From positions 5,768,501 through 5,832,500 of the forward strand of contig NC_085128.1 in the NCBI RefSeq assembly GCF_030269925.1: a DNA stretch of 64,000 nucleotides, given 5' to 3'. The notes under the pieces are model-generated. The model was not told where the DNA came from and ran no database searches. It saw only the letters and a list, made by a program, of their open reading frames with translations. Below, piece by piece: positions 29,601 through 41,802 of the stretch (its first letter is position 1; each line of letters opens with the position of its first letter). Source of the DNA: Bombyx mori. Its lineage: Eukaryota > Arthropoda > Insecta > Lepidoptera > Bombycidae. The position numbers and the translations under genes were made by a program.

Positions 29601-32600
29601 GTAAATTATGGCAAGAATAAAACAGATTAGTGTTCAATATAACTAAAAAATTAATATATTCTATTTGATTGCAGTTATCAATCACAACACCAAGCTTTTG
29701 TTGGTCACACAATGCAACAAATACAACAATTGGAAATGCAAAAACATGCCCTTGAGATGCAAAAAACTCAAGAAAACAATGAAAATGAGCAGCAAAGTAA
29801 TATGGGAAATTTTCATAATAGTAATTTCAGTGATATAGGATATCCACAGATGGGTGGCTATGATCAAAACTTTAATGCAAACTCAAATAGTCAGCAATAT
29901 GGTAGTGAAAGTGGGGATAATTACCCAACAAACAACAGTATCAGTGGAAATGAGAATAGTTATGATAGCCAAATATTTGAACAAATAGCAAAGCAAAAGA
30001 AAGAAAATATTGAAGATCCTGATTTATCTAATCTACCAAATGTAAACTTCTCCGTACCACCACCAGGCTTCAAGCCTCTTGATAATGCACCACTGCAGGC
30101 TTTCCAAAATGGTCTTCCTGACCTTAGCAAACCTCCACCAGGTTTTCCACCATTAATTCCTGAAATTAACAATGAAGATTTGATGCCTTCAGTACCATAC
30201 TTCGAACTCCCCGCTGGTTTAATGGTTCCACTTATTATGGTAATTATGTTCTTACTTTAAGGATATTTTTTTTCATACTTTCTTTATCATACATGTAAAT
30301 AATTAATTTGCATGCTAAATTTCATTGTCTTCTAGTTGGAAGATGACAACTATAAACCATTAGACCCGGACAGAATTCGTTTACCACCACCAGCACCTCC
30401 AAATGATAGACTTTTAGCAGCCGTTGATGCATTCTTTGCCTCGCCAAATCATGAACGTCCACGAGATAAGTGAGTCTCATTTTCAAATAGCTTTTATTCT
30501 ATTATATATTCCTTTGAATTCAGAAAATTATATTTCGCATCTAAATATACACTGGATTTAAGGCATAGTATAGTAACTGTCCATCGCAGTAAAGACTGGT
30601 GATGATATAGTTACAGTGATTTCACAGAATAATGATGGTTGTTTGCCAGTAATGGCAATAAAAACATGATATAACCTCACTGTTGGTAAATATTGAAGAA
30701 GAATATTATGTGTTATATTTAATAAATTTGCAGTGAAGGGTGGGAGAAATTAGGATTATACGAGTATTACAAAGCAAAAAATTCAGCAAGAAAGATGAAA
30801 GAAGACGCTATAGCGCAAGGTTATAGACAAAAATCGAAATCACCCAGTCCAATTCCTAAGGATTTACAGAAACAACCTACTCCACCAGGAAGAAGATACA
30901 GGTAAAATATATATACTCAAGACACATTAAAGATAGTGTCAATTGAAAGTGTACTAATTTTATATGAAAAATAATTATAACCCCAACTCTTGATCCAATT
31001 AATTTTGTGTTGTCTATTTTAGATCACGGAGTAAAACACCCGAACCTAATATACCAATGAAGTCACGATCACGTTCACAGTCACCTAAAAGAAAACACAA
31101 TATGTGGAAAAGAGAGAGAGAAAGTGCAAGAGAAGGTAATTTTTATTCAAATATTATGAGGTAGTAGAGATTTAGTTGTTCATGACACCCGACGATTCTG
31201 GTTATTGAATTAAGTGTAGACAATTTCTAATTTTATCTCGTACATGAATAATCTATACTTCTATACTAATATATAAATCTACAATGGTTTTTACGGATGT
31301 TCCGTTATAACTATTGAACCATACATCCAATTGACTTGAAACTTGGTATTCACGTAGAAAATACATGTACTTAATGCATAGACTAATATTTATATGAGTG
31401 TTGGACTCCCTACACCAGTTGGGGGGGGGGGGGGGCGTTAATCTTGGTGGGGGTGAGAAATAATAATGTTAATTTTAAAAGCCCAGCGAAGCGGACGGCT
31501 ACAGCTGGTCTCTTATAATACTATATTAATGTATAGATAATACATGTTTCAAATAATACTACGTTTGCATGCTAGCCTTGGCAAACGTTCACAAAAACAC
31601 AAGCGTGTGAATAAACGGGGTTGACTTGCCTGAGCTAGTATAGTATAATATAAAGTGAAGTATAATATAAACCTGTGAAAAGTACCCATATATTGTTTTT
31701 TTTTTTTTTATGATTGAAAGTTTACTGGTGGCCCGAAGGCCTTTCCAGTTTCACCAGGACAGGTGGGCGAGCAAAGGCTCAGCCAAGAGGGGTGGGATTT
31801 GCTAACAACTGCCCGAGCGCCTCCGAAGGAGACCTAACAACTCAAGAGCAATTGTTTCGCGAATGAATCTACTACCGGATCGGAATCGCGACCCGCTGAG
31901 AAGATCCGGCGAGAAACTCAGCGGGCTGATGCATGGGTTAGGTTGCACGTCGACCTCTTTGTCGAGTTCGACGAGTACGGTTACCGGGGTCCCTAAGCCT
32001 GCCCCTAGTATTAGAGCTGAAGGCATCTAATGCAAAGGTTATTGGATCTGATGGATCCGTAAGGACGTGACCATATATTGTCTATGTGTGTAAAATGTTT
32101 CAAAATATATATTAGGCTTAAGTATTTTTTTCACAATGTGGCCCAAAAACTCACTGATGATCTCAAAAATGTCTGGATGTAGGCAGCACAGGAGGTCTTG
32201 GCGTTTCTTGAAGAAGCTTATGTTTAGCAGTAAACAAGCTTTTTTCTATTCTATTCTATTCTATCAGTCCAATAAATAATAATAATAATGTGTCCATACA
32301 AAAGTTCACTAAGTCTATTTTAACTACTTAATTCGATCGTTTTATATTATGCCAAGTTGAGTTTCTCTATTATTGTTAATTCTCAGGACGAAGACGTACC
32401 CGGTCGAGGTCAAGATCAAAATCACGTAGTAATTCCCGCGAACGAGAAAGACACAGAGACTCACCAAGATCGCGCCGTGTGGAACGCTCTAGATCGCCAA
32501 CACCACCTAGTTTTCTGTGAGAATTTTATCTCTTTAAATTAGGTTTATCTTTCAAATCAGTTGACCTGTGCAATATCAGGTTGATATAATACTGTGTTGG

Positions 32601-34279
32601 CGACCAATACTGCGCGAATCAAATTTCCTTCGTTTTTAGCACAAATAAAAAGAACTGAATACCTATGAGAATTTTGTCAGATGTTTGTGATTGATTATTC
32701 ATAAATAGCTAATATAGCGTATCTTATAACTCTCGCTGTGGCAGTGCGCTTCGTAAGAATGACGCGGCTTAATGGTTCACCAATTCCCCGTAGTAGGGCT
32801 ACTGAACGGCGGAGCACTACACCGGAAAGTGTGCATGTATACAACAAAAGTTTTTAGAGTAATTACTGTCAAATAACAATTATCAATAATTCAAATATAT
32901 AATTAAGAAAATAGAACAAGTACCTACCATCTTTAAGCATACCTCATATGTATGCCTAAAAAACAAGAATATCACGGGGCTGATGGTAAAGACGCACAGC
33001 GCTAACGTCGACGTGCATAGTCGATGCTCGTATACATAGGTCGTTGTGCAGATGCCTTCTATATCTAATGTTTGAAGCGAAGGGATTTAAAAAAGCTTGA
33101 CTTAATTTGAGTTGCGCGGTATTGTTAGCGAAGCAGACATTGTTGCTAAGCACAAATTTTTATTTAACCTTCATTATTATTTCATTTAAGATATTTAAAT
33201 TATATTAATTCACGTTATGTTAGAGACAATAAGAATCTTGAATCGAAAAAGTCTTGCTGAGAAAGCCTTCTACATTCTACAATAGTTTATATAGCAGTTG
33301 AAGTTGGGATAAAAATTACTTTTTTTATTGCTTAGATGGGTGGAAGAGCTTACTGTCCACCTGATGTTAAGTGGTTACCGGAGCTCATAGACATCTACAA
33401 CGTAAATGCCGCTACCCACCTTGAGACATGAGTTCTAAGGTTCAGTCACAGTACATTACCCATCTAGAAGACAATTATCAAATAAAATAGCATATATATG
33501 TATATTTATTATACGACTATATAATTTGGTCATTATATTGAAAAAATGTCTTTGCATTAATTTGTTTTTTAAATAGTGGTGGAGCATATCCCACGACTTC
33601 CGGAGGTATAGATTCTACAAATAAAGGGCATCAAATGCTACAAAAGATGGGTTGGAGTGCAGGGGGCCTTGGTGCTTCAGGCCAGGGTATTGCAGAACCT
33701 ATCAGTGGCGGTTTCGTAAGAGATAGACAAGACCAATATAAAGGTAATAAATAATAATGCTTGTAATGTTTTGTTAAAATTATTATTTTTCAAATTAGGT
33801 AAGTACTTCCTTCCTAATCCCTTCATCTCCTTTTTATCATCGCACCTCCCGCCATCAGAGCAGAGTTCATCCATATTATCCGGAACTGCTGTGTTCATCG
33901 ACAGTGTGTTTCCAGAGGTCTTTTTTGCCACATACCATCCGGCTATGGAATGAGCTCCCCTCCATGGTGTTTCCCGAGCGCTATGACATGTCCTTCTTCA
34001 AAAGAGACTTCTGGATAGTATTAAGCGGTAGGCAGCGGCTTGGCTTTGCCCCTGGCATTGCTGAGGTCCATGAGGGACGGTAACCACTCACCATCAAGTG
34101 GACCGTATGCTCGTCGGCCTACAAGGGCAATAAAAAAAAAAACAAAAAATGTAAAGCACTGAATCTTTTTTATAGGTGTTGGCGTCAGTTTGAATGATCC
34201 CTATGAAAACTTCAGAAAAAACAAAGGTGCAGCGTTCATCAGCAGAATGAAGGAAAGAGCCCTTGAACGTTCTTCATGA
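26677..34279 (+). CDS. CHERP: CHERP (SURP-CID-RS-G-patch RNA-processing protein), complete, 14 exons
   Basis: Exons: 26677-26701, 26788-26958, 27059-27345, 28254-28416, 28697-28844, 29146-29222, 29402-29600, 29675-30239, 30336-30469, 30734-30901, 31023-31135, 32387-32516, 33577-33743, 34176-34279. Phases all close: 2451 nt, 816 aa. Domains: SURP/SWAP near residues 12-62 (LAQFVARNGPEFEKM, NPKFSFLYGGEYFNYY); CID near 215-345 (LVNDVLHHCARKNAEDLKKN); a Gln/Asn-rich linker; conserved VPYFELPAGLM and YKPLDPDRIRLPPP; an RS-rich tract near 640-720; G-patch near 745-790 (GHQMLQKMGWSAGGLG); end DPYENFRKNKGAAFISRMK. CHERP works in the nucleus with the U2 snRNP/spliceosome; the older calcium-homeostasis name is historical. 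LINE, Helitron-like and SINE insertions lie in introns 11-13 only. Ortholog call is very secure. Confidence 0.95.
31260..31512. repeat. Helitron-like repeat with a 17-G run
   Basis: Starts TCTATACTTCTATACTAATA, contains a G homopolymer (about 31421-31436) and ends GCGAAGCGGACGGCTACAGC-TGGT. This matches the common lepidopteran layout of TCTATACTAATA.. to ..CAGCTAGT. In CHERP intron 11. Confidence 0.5.
31694..32070 (-). repeat. Poly(A)-tailed retroposon, family 3 (longest copy)
   Basis: T-run, TTTACTGGTGGCCCGAAGGC, GCTAACAACTGCCCGAGCGC, GAATCTACTACCGGATCGGA, AGATCCGGCGAGAAACTCAG, GGGTTAGGTTGCACGTCGAC and GTTATTGGATCTGATGGATC. In CHERP intron 11. Confidence 0.75.
32244..32264. repeat. (TTCTA)n microsatellite
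   Basis: TTCTATTCTATTCTATTCTA, four to five units. Confidence 0.85.
33321..33450 (-). repeat. Bm1-like SINE 3' fragment
   Basis: TTGCTTAGATGGGTGGAAGA, TTAAGTGGTTACCGGAGCTC and GCTACCCACCTTGAGACATG. Confidence 0.75.
33820..34142 (+). mobile_element. Jockey/CR1-like LINE 3' end
   Basis: The frame reads HTIRLWNELPSMVFPERYDM then SFFKRDF, the C-terminus of a Jockey/CR1-type reverse transcriptase, followed by a short tail (GCTTTGCCCCTGGCATTGCT, CTACAAGGGCAATAAA) and poly(A). 5'-truncated and with no intact reading frame. In the last CHERP intron. Confidence 0.7.
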
Positions 34280-34361
34280 TTCCCGCAGGCTAAGACTTTG
34301 TAAATGTGTACAATGGGTTATGTGTGGATGAAATGAATTCTATTACCTAAATCATCTTTTA

Positions 34362-34367
34362 AATAAA
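34362..34367 (+). promoter_or_regulatory. CHERP poly(A) signal
   Basis: AATAAA 83 bases after the CHERP stop codon. Confidence 0.75.
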
Positions 34368-34403
34368 GATAAAATAGTTTTATTCATAGTTTTATTTAAT
34401 TCA

Positions 34404-34409
34404 TTTATT
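34404..34409 (-). promoter_or_regulatory. misato poly(A) signal (candidate)
   Basis: TTTATT on the plus strand, i.e. AATAAA for misato, about 435 bases after its stop; a second lies at 34391-34396. Cleavage from either would fall at or inside the CHERP 3' end. Confidence 0.45.
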
Positions 34410-34842
34410 AAAACTTCTAGTGGATAATCAACTTCTTTTCATGATCATTGAACACACATTTACATTAAGAGGTATAAGGCATTGTTGCTCTGGTATGTGA
34501 TAGCATGTGATAGTAGCTGATGATGATCTTGTATGGGATGCAGTTCCTTGCCTTGTTCACACAAGTAGGATCCAACTGTCGTGATTAATTCGCAATAAAT
34601 AGTGGAAGATGATGCTAATTGTGTGTCCCACATCCACTAGAGTACTGCACGAGGCGACGATGTGAAAAAGTAATAATGTATGTAGTTTGCTGAAACTGGT
34701 GAACCAAATCATGTTATTTAACAACAGTCACAACGTATATAAAATGCAATACTGGTACTATAATTGTTAAGAAGTATCCTCACATATCTTTACAAAAATG
34801 AACAGACCCATTGTGTGATTGTTGAAAAAGGAGTAGAATCAA

Positions 34843-36863
34843 TCATAATTCGAAATCATCTTCATAATTGTCTTTAAATTCTGCTAATTTGTCCAAGCTC
34901 TCTGTATATTCTGAAGCCTCAAGGCCTTCTTCTTTAAACTTGTGTAATTTTGCAAATCTTATTCTACTGACATCTCTATGAAGTTTTTCTATCATATTTG
35001 CAAGGAAAGTTCCATTATGATAACCTGCTATCACAGCACAACTTTCAACATCCTCGAGTCGGTTATCATTTTTAATAAATCCATATTTATTCAAGTTCTT
35101 TGTAAATATTTGTGGGAATGGAGTTTTTAAATTCAGAGGTTGTTCATTAACTGTTAAGTTTGTAGCAGACAAGAAATTGTTAGCTTGAAAATATAACTCA
35201 AACATTTCTTTCACACTGTTACACCTATATGCTGGTAAATTTTGTTGAGCCTTTGCTTCTTTTGGTGGTGCCTTTAAATAACTTTCTGGTATACCCCTTA
35301 TTGTAATCAGTTGAAAAAGTTTGTCATTAGCAATTTTACAACCAGGCGTTATACAGCTGTATATTGGTTGGATTCGTTCATTTAAATAGTCAATAAGATA
35401 TTGGGATTCGTTTATTGCTATTGGCATACCCAAAGATGCTGCAGTCATCTTCCGTCCATATCCTGTCATATCAGCACAAATGTCAGACATTGTATGAATA
35501 TTACTTTTATGCCTGTATTTTTGACTGAGCGTGTCAATAGCAGATGCCAATATAGCTGATGAGTGATAATATAGTTTTGGATCATAATTTAGACAGTCAA
35601 ATGTTCTTGCATTACCAGGTTTCCTCCAACCCTTTTCTCCTGTACATAAAGGAACATACATAGTGGCATGCTCAGATAATTCTTGTATTGAAAGAAGAAT
35701 GTTCACTAATCTAATGGAATCTCTTAAATTTGATATATCTCTTTCTTCTTGTGTATTGGAGTTGTTGTCAGGAAAATGTGATGCTATAATAGGGTAGGCC
35801 AAAATAGGTTTTGTATATTCATCAGAAAGGTGTTCTATGCAACCAAGAGCTAGGCCAGCAAAACCGTCTGTGCAGTCAAAATTTATTTGAAAACCTTGCA
35901 TGCTGTCACATTCTTCAACATATTTTCTGATATTGTCACTAAATAGATCACCATAATCAGATTTCCATACTCCTCTACCAGTGGGATAGATGTCAAAAGC
36001 TTCCTGAAAATTTTACAATGAACTGTATTTGAATACAATAAATATGTGTATATTATATTAAATACATAGTTCATTTGAATTTTAAAAGAATCAGTTGAAT
36101 GTATGAAATGATGTGAATTTAATTTAATATTGCAACAATAATTGATTGTAATTACTACAATTTTAACATTCTCTTGGGCCACATTCCATTTGGTAAAACA
36201 GTAACTCCCAAATGGTCTGAAACTGCTTATCATACCTCCACTTCTGTACGATCATACCTGGTACACAAAAGCCTTTTAGCCTTTTTTCCTAGATTATCCA
36301 GATTAGATCTGATTTCAATCACATTAATATAACAATAAATGTAATGTAACAACAAGATGTATATATGTACAAATTGTAAAACTTGCCTTATTACTTCCGT
36401 GTTGATACTCATTTACTACATTCACAGTTCTAGAATGAAAACGAGGATACAGGTAATCTGTCCAAGTGATTACATTCTCTTCAAGATTGTAATCTTTCTT
36501 TCCATCAGCTACTGTTGTTTGAACAGAATCAATAGCAGCGAGATATTGGTTTTTTTCTGGCGGGGGTTCTTCTATTTTTTCTACTGTATCCCACTGTAAA
36601 TCTGTTTCCTGTGCGTCATCCGAGAGACCACCACTTTGTGGTAGAGTTTTTAAAGCCCCTTTCAAATCAGCTATCAGTAATCTGGGTGTGTAAGTTACTT
36701 CATTCCTCGACGTTTGACCCTCTCGGTATAAAATATCGTGATTTAGATCGGTAGTTGCAGTACCACTGTAATCAAAACTGAGCTCTTGTATATTCCAAAA
36801 ATGGGCACCAACATAATTTGAATAGTGACCAAACTGTAAGGTCAGTATCTCACGTGTTGACAT
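34843..36863 (-). CDS. mst: Protein misato homolog, two exons, complete
   Basis: Exon 1 36863-36387 and exon 2 36003-34843; 159 plus 387 codons give 545 aa. It starts MSTREILTLQFGHYSNYVGA, the misato tubulin-like N-terminal segment, and continues with EAFDIYPTGRGVWKSDY and CDSMQGFQINFDCTDGFAGL in exon 2, then the C-terminal misato domain. Misato (MSTO1 in vertebrates) is a tubulin/FtsZ-related protein linked to mitochondrial distribution and, in Drosophila, to spindle microtubule assembly. The intron donor reads AAG-GCAAGT, so this looks like a GC-AG intron; no GT alternative keeps the conserved join. In the TTG two codons upstream an ORF caller would extend the start, but the ATG at 36863 matches the family. 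Acidic C-terminus DNYEDDFEL. Confidence 0.93.
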
Positions 36864-37289
36864 TTTCAAATTAAATTAAATGCAACTACAATTCTTAGTG
36901 TGTTATTCTTCTTAAAAATCTTTGTTTTTCTATACAGGTAGGTGCGCGATTTAAAATTTGTTTGTATGAGTATGAACATATATGTCTTGTCTATGGTATA
37001 AGCATAGATAATACACTTAATATGGTATTATCACTGAAGTAGGAAACCTAACGAAACTATATAGGTCTATGGGTATTATCATTAGGCCAAGCACGGATGC
37101 AATCTGAGATCTAGATCGAGAAGAATCGATTTTTTTCTATAACAAATTGGTTTTATTAACCAAGGAAACGATTTCAGGCAGTAGAAATTCGAGATTCAAT
37201 TATTATGTAATGAATTGAATGTAACCTTAAGTAATAAATAATGATTTGGGATTAATCGGTTGCTTTGAAAATAAATAAATAATGAACTT

Positions 37290-37485
37290 ATCCTACGACT
37301 TTTTGGCGGGAACGCAAGGAGTGAACTTTGGGATTTGTTTTATTTTGTCAATTTGTGTTTCTTCGGGCTTAAATGCACAATAGCGGTAGTTTATTAACTG
37401 TTTAGCATCTGTGAAAGTGCACAAATGTGGGGGAAAAAAGCTGCTGGACGTAACTTCTCGAGATGCTTCAAAAAGTCCACTGGGG
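37290..37485 (+). repeat. Dispersed repeat, unnamed family (copy 3)
   Basis: CTACGACTTTTTGGCGGGAA, TTTGTTTTATTTTGTCAATT, GCATCTGTGAAAGTGCACAA and GGACGTAACTTCTCGAGATG match 5693-5880. It stops abruptly at the R1-like LINE. Confidence 0.65.
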
Positions 37486-38535
37486 ATGGAGGGTGGGGCA
37501 TGTCGGAGTCGAACCGACTAAAACCTCCTGTCGCTCAACAACCAACGTCCAACCCTCGCATGAGACAGAACTCATGAAAAGGCAAGGGGAGGAGAGTGAA
37601 GCGTTTAGTGCGGAGCACATCTCTCCCATCACCCTCCCCCTCGGGACGCCGGGCCAGCGATCGTCGGCGCCACGACCACCAGCCCTCTCGGTCGGCAGGC
37701 TGTCCGAAGCCCGCCTAGATGGCGCCGGTTTGAATAGGTTATCCTACGAAATACCCCGCTGGGTCAGAACCAGCGTGGGTCGAGGATAGCCGGCCTTCCA
37801 TCACCCGGATGCTCTTGCGTAAAACGCGTGCAGAGCAGCTTGCACGTCGTCTTCTTAGGCCCCCTTCGCCGGGCCCCAGACCGACATATGAGGGGGACCC
37901 GAAACACTTAGAGGGCCAGGGCTAGGGCGAGATCCGCCTCCCTGGCCCCCGCTCGACGGCGGCGGGCTTGTGCATCTCTCACGCGCCCCGCCGCCTCCTT
38001 CTGCGAGATGGTGCACTCGCAGAAGTCGAGCATCGCCTTCCACGACTCGTCGTTGCCGAGCATCGATGCCACAACACTCGGCAACGACAAGTCGTTTCCT
38101 ATTTTTGCGACGAGGACACGGCGCCACCCCTCCCATGCGGGGCAGGCAACGAGCGTGTGCTCCGCCGTGTCCAAGTCGCAACCACAATGGTAGCACTCTG
38201 CCGTTGGCTCGGCTCCGATCCGGTGCAGGAACTCACCGAAGCGACCATTCCCTGCACCTGCGTGAGCCGGAAAGTGAGGCGTCCTCTGTCACGATTCACC
38301 CAATCCACAAGAATCGGGCGAATCGCCTCGACGGTCCTACGACCAGCCGAAGGATCGGCCAGCCGCCTGGACCATGACTCCAACACGGACCGCCGAGATT
38401 GGGCCCTCCGCGCTCTGACCACACTGGGGCTGGGACGCGCCACGCCCCGGGCACGAAGGTTAGCCCGCCACTGATAGTCAGCGGCGAGCGCCTACGCCTC
38501 CAGGACCCAAGGCGGCGTCCCAGATCTAATTATAT
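37486..38535 (-). mobile_element. R1-clade-like LINE, C-terminal remnant and 3' UTR
   Basis: Strongly GC-rich against AT-rich flanks. Minus frames give TVEAIRPILVDWVNRDRGRL and TFRLTQVQG, then after a frameshift HRIGAEPTAECYHCGCDLDT and AEHTLVACPAWEGWRRVL with the Cys-His knuckle typical of R1-clade reverse transcriptase ends. 5'-truncated, frameshifted; about 400 bases of 3' UTR follow. Confidence 0.75.
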
Positions 38536-38539
38536 TGCG

Positions 38540-39040
38540 TTGATTCTTTATTTATTTATTTTTAACAAAATCTGATGAATCGTCACTGTCACTCGATGAG
38601 CTCTCCCCAACATATATTATAAGTTTCTGTACTTCTATATTATCGAATGCCACATGAATTTCCCAATCCGACGCTATAATGTTTTTGGCTCTTACAATTT
38701 TTTCCCAGTGTTCGGCGGTTAGTTCCGCACATGCATTTTGTAATAAATCTAACATCTTGTTTGCTGTAAAAGGGGGGTAGGTAAAGTTTGTTTAAAGTTT
38801 TTTAAGTGTTGGAATTTCTTTGCGCAAGTAATATTCATAATTCGTAATATGGTCGAAGGTGAATAGCGTCAATGTCGTAGTTGTCAACCGATGTCACACG
38901 ACGTGGTTGGCGTTTTTTCTTCGGCGTACGAAGCTTATTTTCCTGCATGCCGCTTGTACCGTAAACTTCGGTAGTAATTTTTGAAACAGTAGTTCCACAA
39001 ATTCCTAAGGCGGCCACAATACGCTCTCACACTTGCGACA
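38540..39040 (-). pseudogene. Deleted Tc1/mariner-superfamily transposase
   Basis: An N-terminal helix-turn-helix part at 39017-38835 (VAALGICGTTVSKITTEVYG, KLRTPKKKRQPRR, VDNYDIDAIHLRPYYEL) is followed, after a large gap, by the extreme C-terminus at 38755-38552 (EHWEKIVRAKNIIASDWEIH, YVGESSSSDSDDSSD). The whole catalytic core is deleted, so it cannot be active. Confidence 0.6.
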
Positions 39041-39188
39041 GTGCTAATAGCGGGCCATCATTTTGATACCATTTTTGATTGCTTCAAAGTAGTTATGAAC
39101 CTTGATCACCAGTTCTCTCACTTCCCTTTTCAGAACAGATCCTTTATGCATTTTGATATTTGACAGCTGGGTGGCAATCGTATGGATA

Positions 39189-39711
39189 AAAGGCTTATTA
39201 CACTTGGCTAAATTTAGTCGACTGAATTCAGTGAAGTGTAATAGCATTCACTAAGCTAGCCTACTAAATTCAGTAGCAAGGATGGTTTCTGACTGAGTAA
39301 ATCAACTAAGCCTAATTAGAAATGCATTTAGGAAGTTGTAATCGCATTTAGTTACTTAGTGAATGAGTCGTCTCATAGCTCTCCGTGCGTAAGGAAGGTA
39401 CTGTTTGTTTTTTACTTCCGAATAAAAAGTATTTATTTTCGTTACCTTTATTTAATGTGGCAGACATTTTATAAATAGCTAATAAATTTTTGATTCTATT
39501 GAGCCGAAAGCGAGGGCTACGCCAATTTTTTGTTGTCTTGACAATACTGGGCCATCCTCTTACACACACGACAGGTCCTACTTCGTCGCGTTTAAACTGA
39601 CAATTGATTCAGTCGCTGAATTTAGAACAGTGTAATCAGAAGCTTCTAACTTGCTTCTAGATTTGCTTCTGTATTCAGTCGACTAAATTTAGCCAAGTGT
39701 AGTATGCCTTT
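39189..39711. mobile_element. MITE with about 40-bp TIRs
   Basis: Left end AAAGGCTTATTACACTTGGC then TAAATTTAGTCGACTGAATT; the right end in reverse reads AAAGGCATACTACACTTGGC then TAAATTTAGTCGACTGAATA. Inside there are more GAATTCAGT/AGTGTAAT words as subterminal repeats. TIR type resembles PIF/Harbinger or ISL2EU-like MITEs; the target duplication is not clear. Confidence 0.75.
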
Positions 39712-40204
39712 GGTGTGAAAAAACTCAGCGAACAGAAATGGAGTGACTATAATAATATAGCACAACCGTCTTGTTGCGAGGGATAGATTAAAACACACAA
39801 AAAGGCGGTGGGCCATTAAGTGTTCCCAGCTTGAAAATATATATTTGAAAGTTTTTGTTGTATTTGTCTTTGTTCAAAACATAATAAATATATGCGATCG
39901 ATATCATTACTTATTTGGTCACAGCACTACAACTATCAAATTAGAACTGTCATCGAGAAAACAAAGAAATGGAAATAGTATAAGGCACTGAGCTTATCCC
40001 ATAGTATAGTTAGTATTTTATTATTATTTAGGCACTTATTAACTCCATGGCTCATCCTAACACAACACATGAAAAAAACATTGATCTAAGTATGTAAATA
40101 GTGAAGTTGCAAGTTTTGAGATTATGCACCTCCTATTTGAACCTAAATTATATTGTAACTATACGAATTTTTCATTATTGTTTTATTTATTGCCCTTGTA
40201 GGAA

Positions 40205-40625
40205 GACCAGCATGCAGCCCAATATAATTTTTCGGGTTTGATTTTTATTACACGATTTATTATCCTTCACCATGGAAGTCAGTTGCGAATGCTTGTTAGG
40301 TACGTATTTCATTAGAAAAATTGGTACCCACCTTTTTTTTAACGTTGGGGATTTCGTTTACGGATAACCGTCTGCAGGATTCGAACACCGTTGCATCGCT
40401 TGATACGACTGCACCAGGCGTCTTACCTTTTTTTATGATTGAAAGATTACTGGTGGCCCAGAGGCCTTTCCAGTTTCACCAGGACAGGTAGGCGAGCAAA
40501 GGCTCAGCCAGGAGGAGTGGGATTTGCTAACAACTTCCCGAGCGCCTCCGAAGGATACCTAACAAACAACTCAAGAGCAATTGCTTTACGAATGATCGTC
40601 TTACCCTTAGGCCACGACGACTTCA
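40205..40625 (-). repeat. Bm1-like SINE 5' half, interrupted
   Basis: TTTCGGGTTTGATTTTTATT, ACGTATTTCATTAGAAAAAT, a short foreign stretch (TTTTTTTTAACGTTGGGGAT) and then GGATTCGAACACCG; the tRNA-like head is split by the family 3 insertion at 40428-40596 and resumes at TTAGGCCACGACGACTT. Confidence 0.75.
40428..40596 (-). mobile_element. Family 3 retroposon inserted in a Bm1-like SINE
   Basis: T-run, GATTACTGGTGGCCCAGAGG to GCAATTGCTTTACGAATGAT; 5'-truncated. CGTCTTACC flanks it on both sides (40419-40427, 40597-40605), a 9-bp target-site duplication. Confidence 0.85.
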
Positions 40626-40629
40626 ATAT

Positions 40630-41800
40630 TTTTGGTGTTTTTGAAGTTTACTCATTAGGGATTAATTTCATTTAATGGACGGTTAAATCGAGCGTTAGCA
40701 AAAGGCATTGTTTTTCATTCACTCAAAAAAACACACTATGAGAAAAGTTAAATAGTATTAAGCATATACAATAAATACACAATTGACTATTACTATTGGA
40801 ATCGCTAATTAGGCATAGTGATAGTGATTTAATGAACACTGCAGGCATACCTAACATTGTTAAAATCATTAAATTTCTGGCATGTTAAATCCTGTAATCG
40901 TTATTTAAGTAGAATTTTTCAAAATGAAATAACTTTTGATACGACAACAAAACGACCATATCTGATGATGGAAAGCAACACATGTACTAGTAATGTGATT
41001 ATTTTTGTATGTATGTTTAACGGTGAATATTTTCGAATAAATATGTATAATGATGCTTACATTTACTCCCTTTGCCTACTGTATATTCAATAATAATCGC
41101 ATTTACAGGAAACTCCAGTCGCGCATCGGAGCGTATTATTTTGTTTACAATAAATAAAAACAAATTGTGTTTGTTTAATTTTTATTACGAAATATTATTA
41201 AAAATCATTCTAAGTAACGCAATGTAATAGCTAAATTAAACTACGCTTATTAATATTACTTAATGTTTAATTGGATGTTGAAATACTGGCAGTGAAAAAT
41301 ACACTAATATACGTACAAAATTACAACTACTTTGTTAACACTGCTTTGAGATTGAAAATTGTCGGTAATTTATGACCATTCCTATTAATTTCGAGGACCA
41401 AATTCATTCTCTCTCTATATCTCAATAAAAATAACAGTTCATTATTTTATAAATGTATTATTAATTTGGTGTTAATTTGTTAATTAGCGCATGTGTACAA
41501 AAGCAATTTGGAAAATATTCGTTACGCAGTTACAAAATTGCACTGTTTGTACAAATATACACAAGAACATTTACTCAAAATCCAAATTAATTAAATGCAA
41601 TGCTGTTTCTGATTTTTGTTAAAACAGTTGATGCAATTAAAAAAAGTATAAAAAAAAGAAAATTTTCTTTAATCGTTTTTTACATGGTTTTCTCTCTTGC
41701 AGAATTATCTTTTTATATAAATATGTTTAACGTAAATCATTACATATTTCAAACGGACCAAATCAAGATGAACGTCACAAGTTAAAAGATACTTTATTGC
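40630..41800. other. AT-rich sequence, no gene seen
   Basis: No convincing ORF, splice pattern or repeat. Confidence 0.3.
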
Positions 41801-41802
41801 GT

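Noticed and set aside
36230..36412. Small ORFs between misato exons
   Set aside because: Intron sequence; conserved misato residues resume only at 36003.
37463..38474. Several plus-strand ORFs in the GC-rich block
   Set aside because: They lie antisense to the R1-like LINE remnant; the long open frames follow from high GC.
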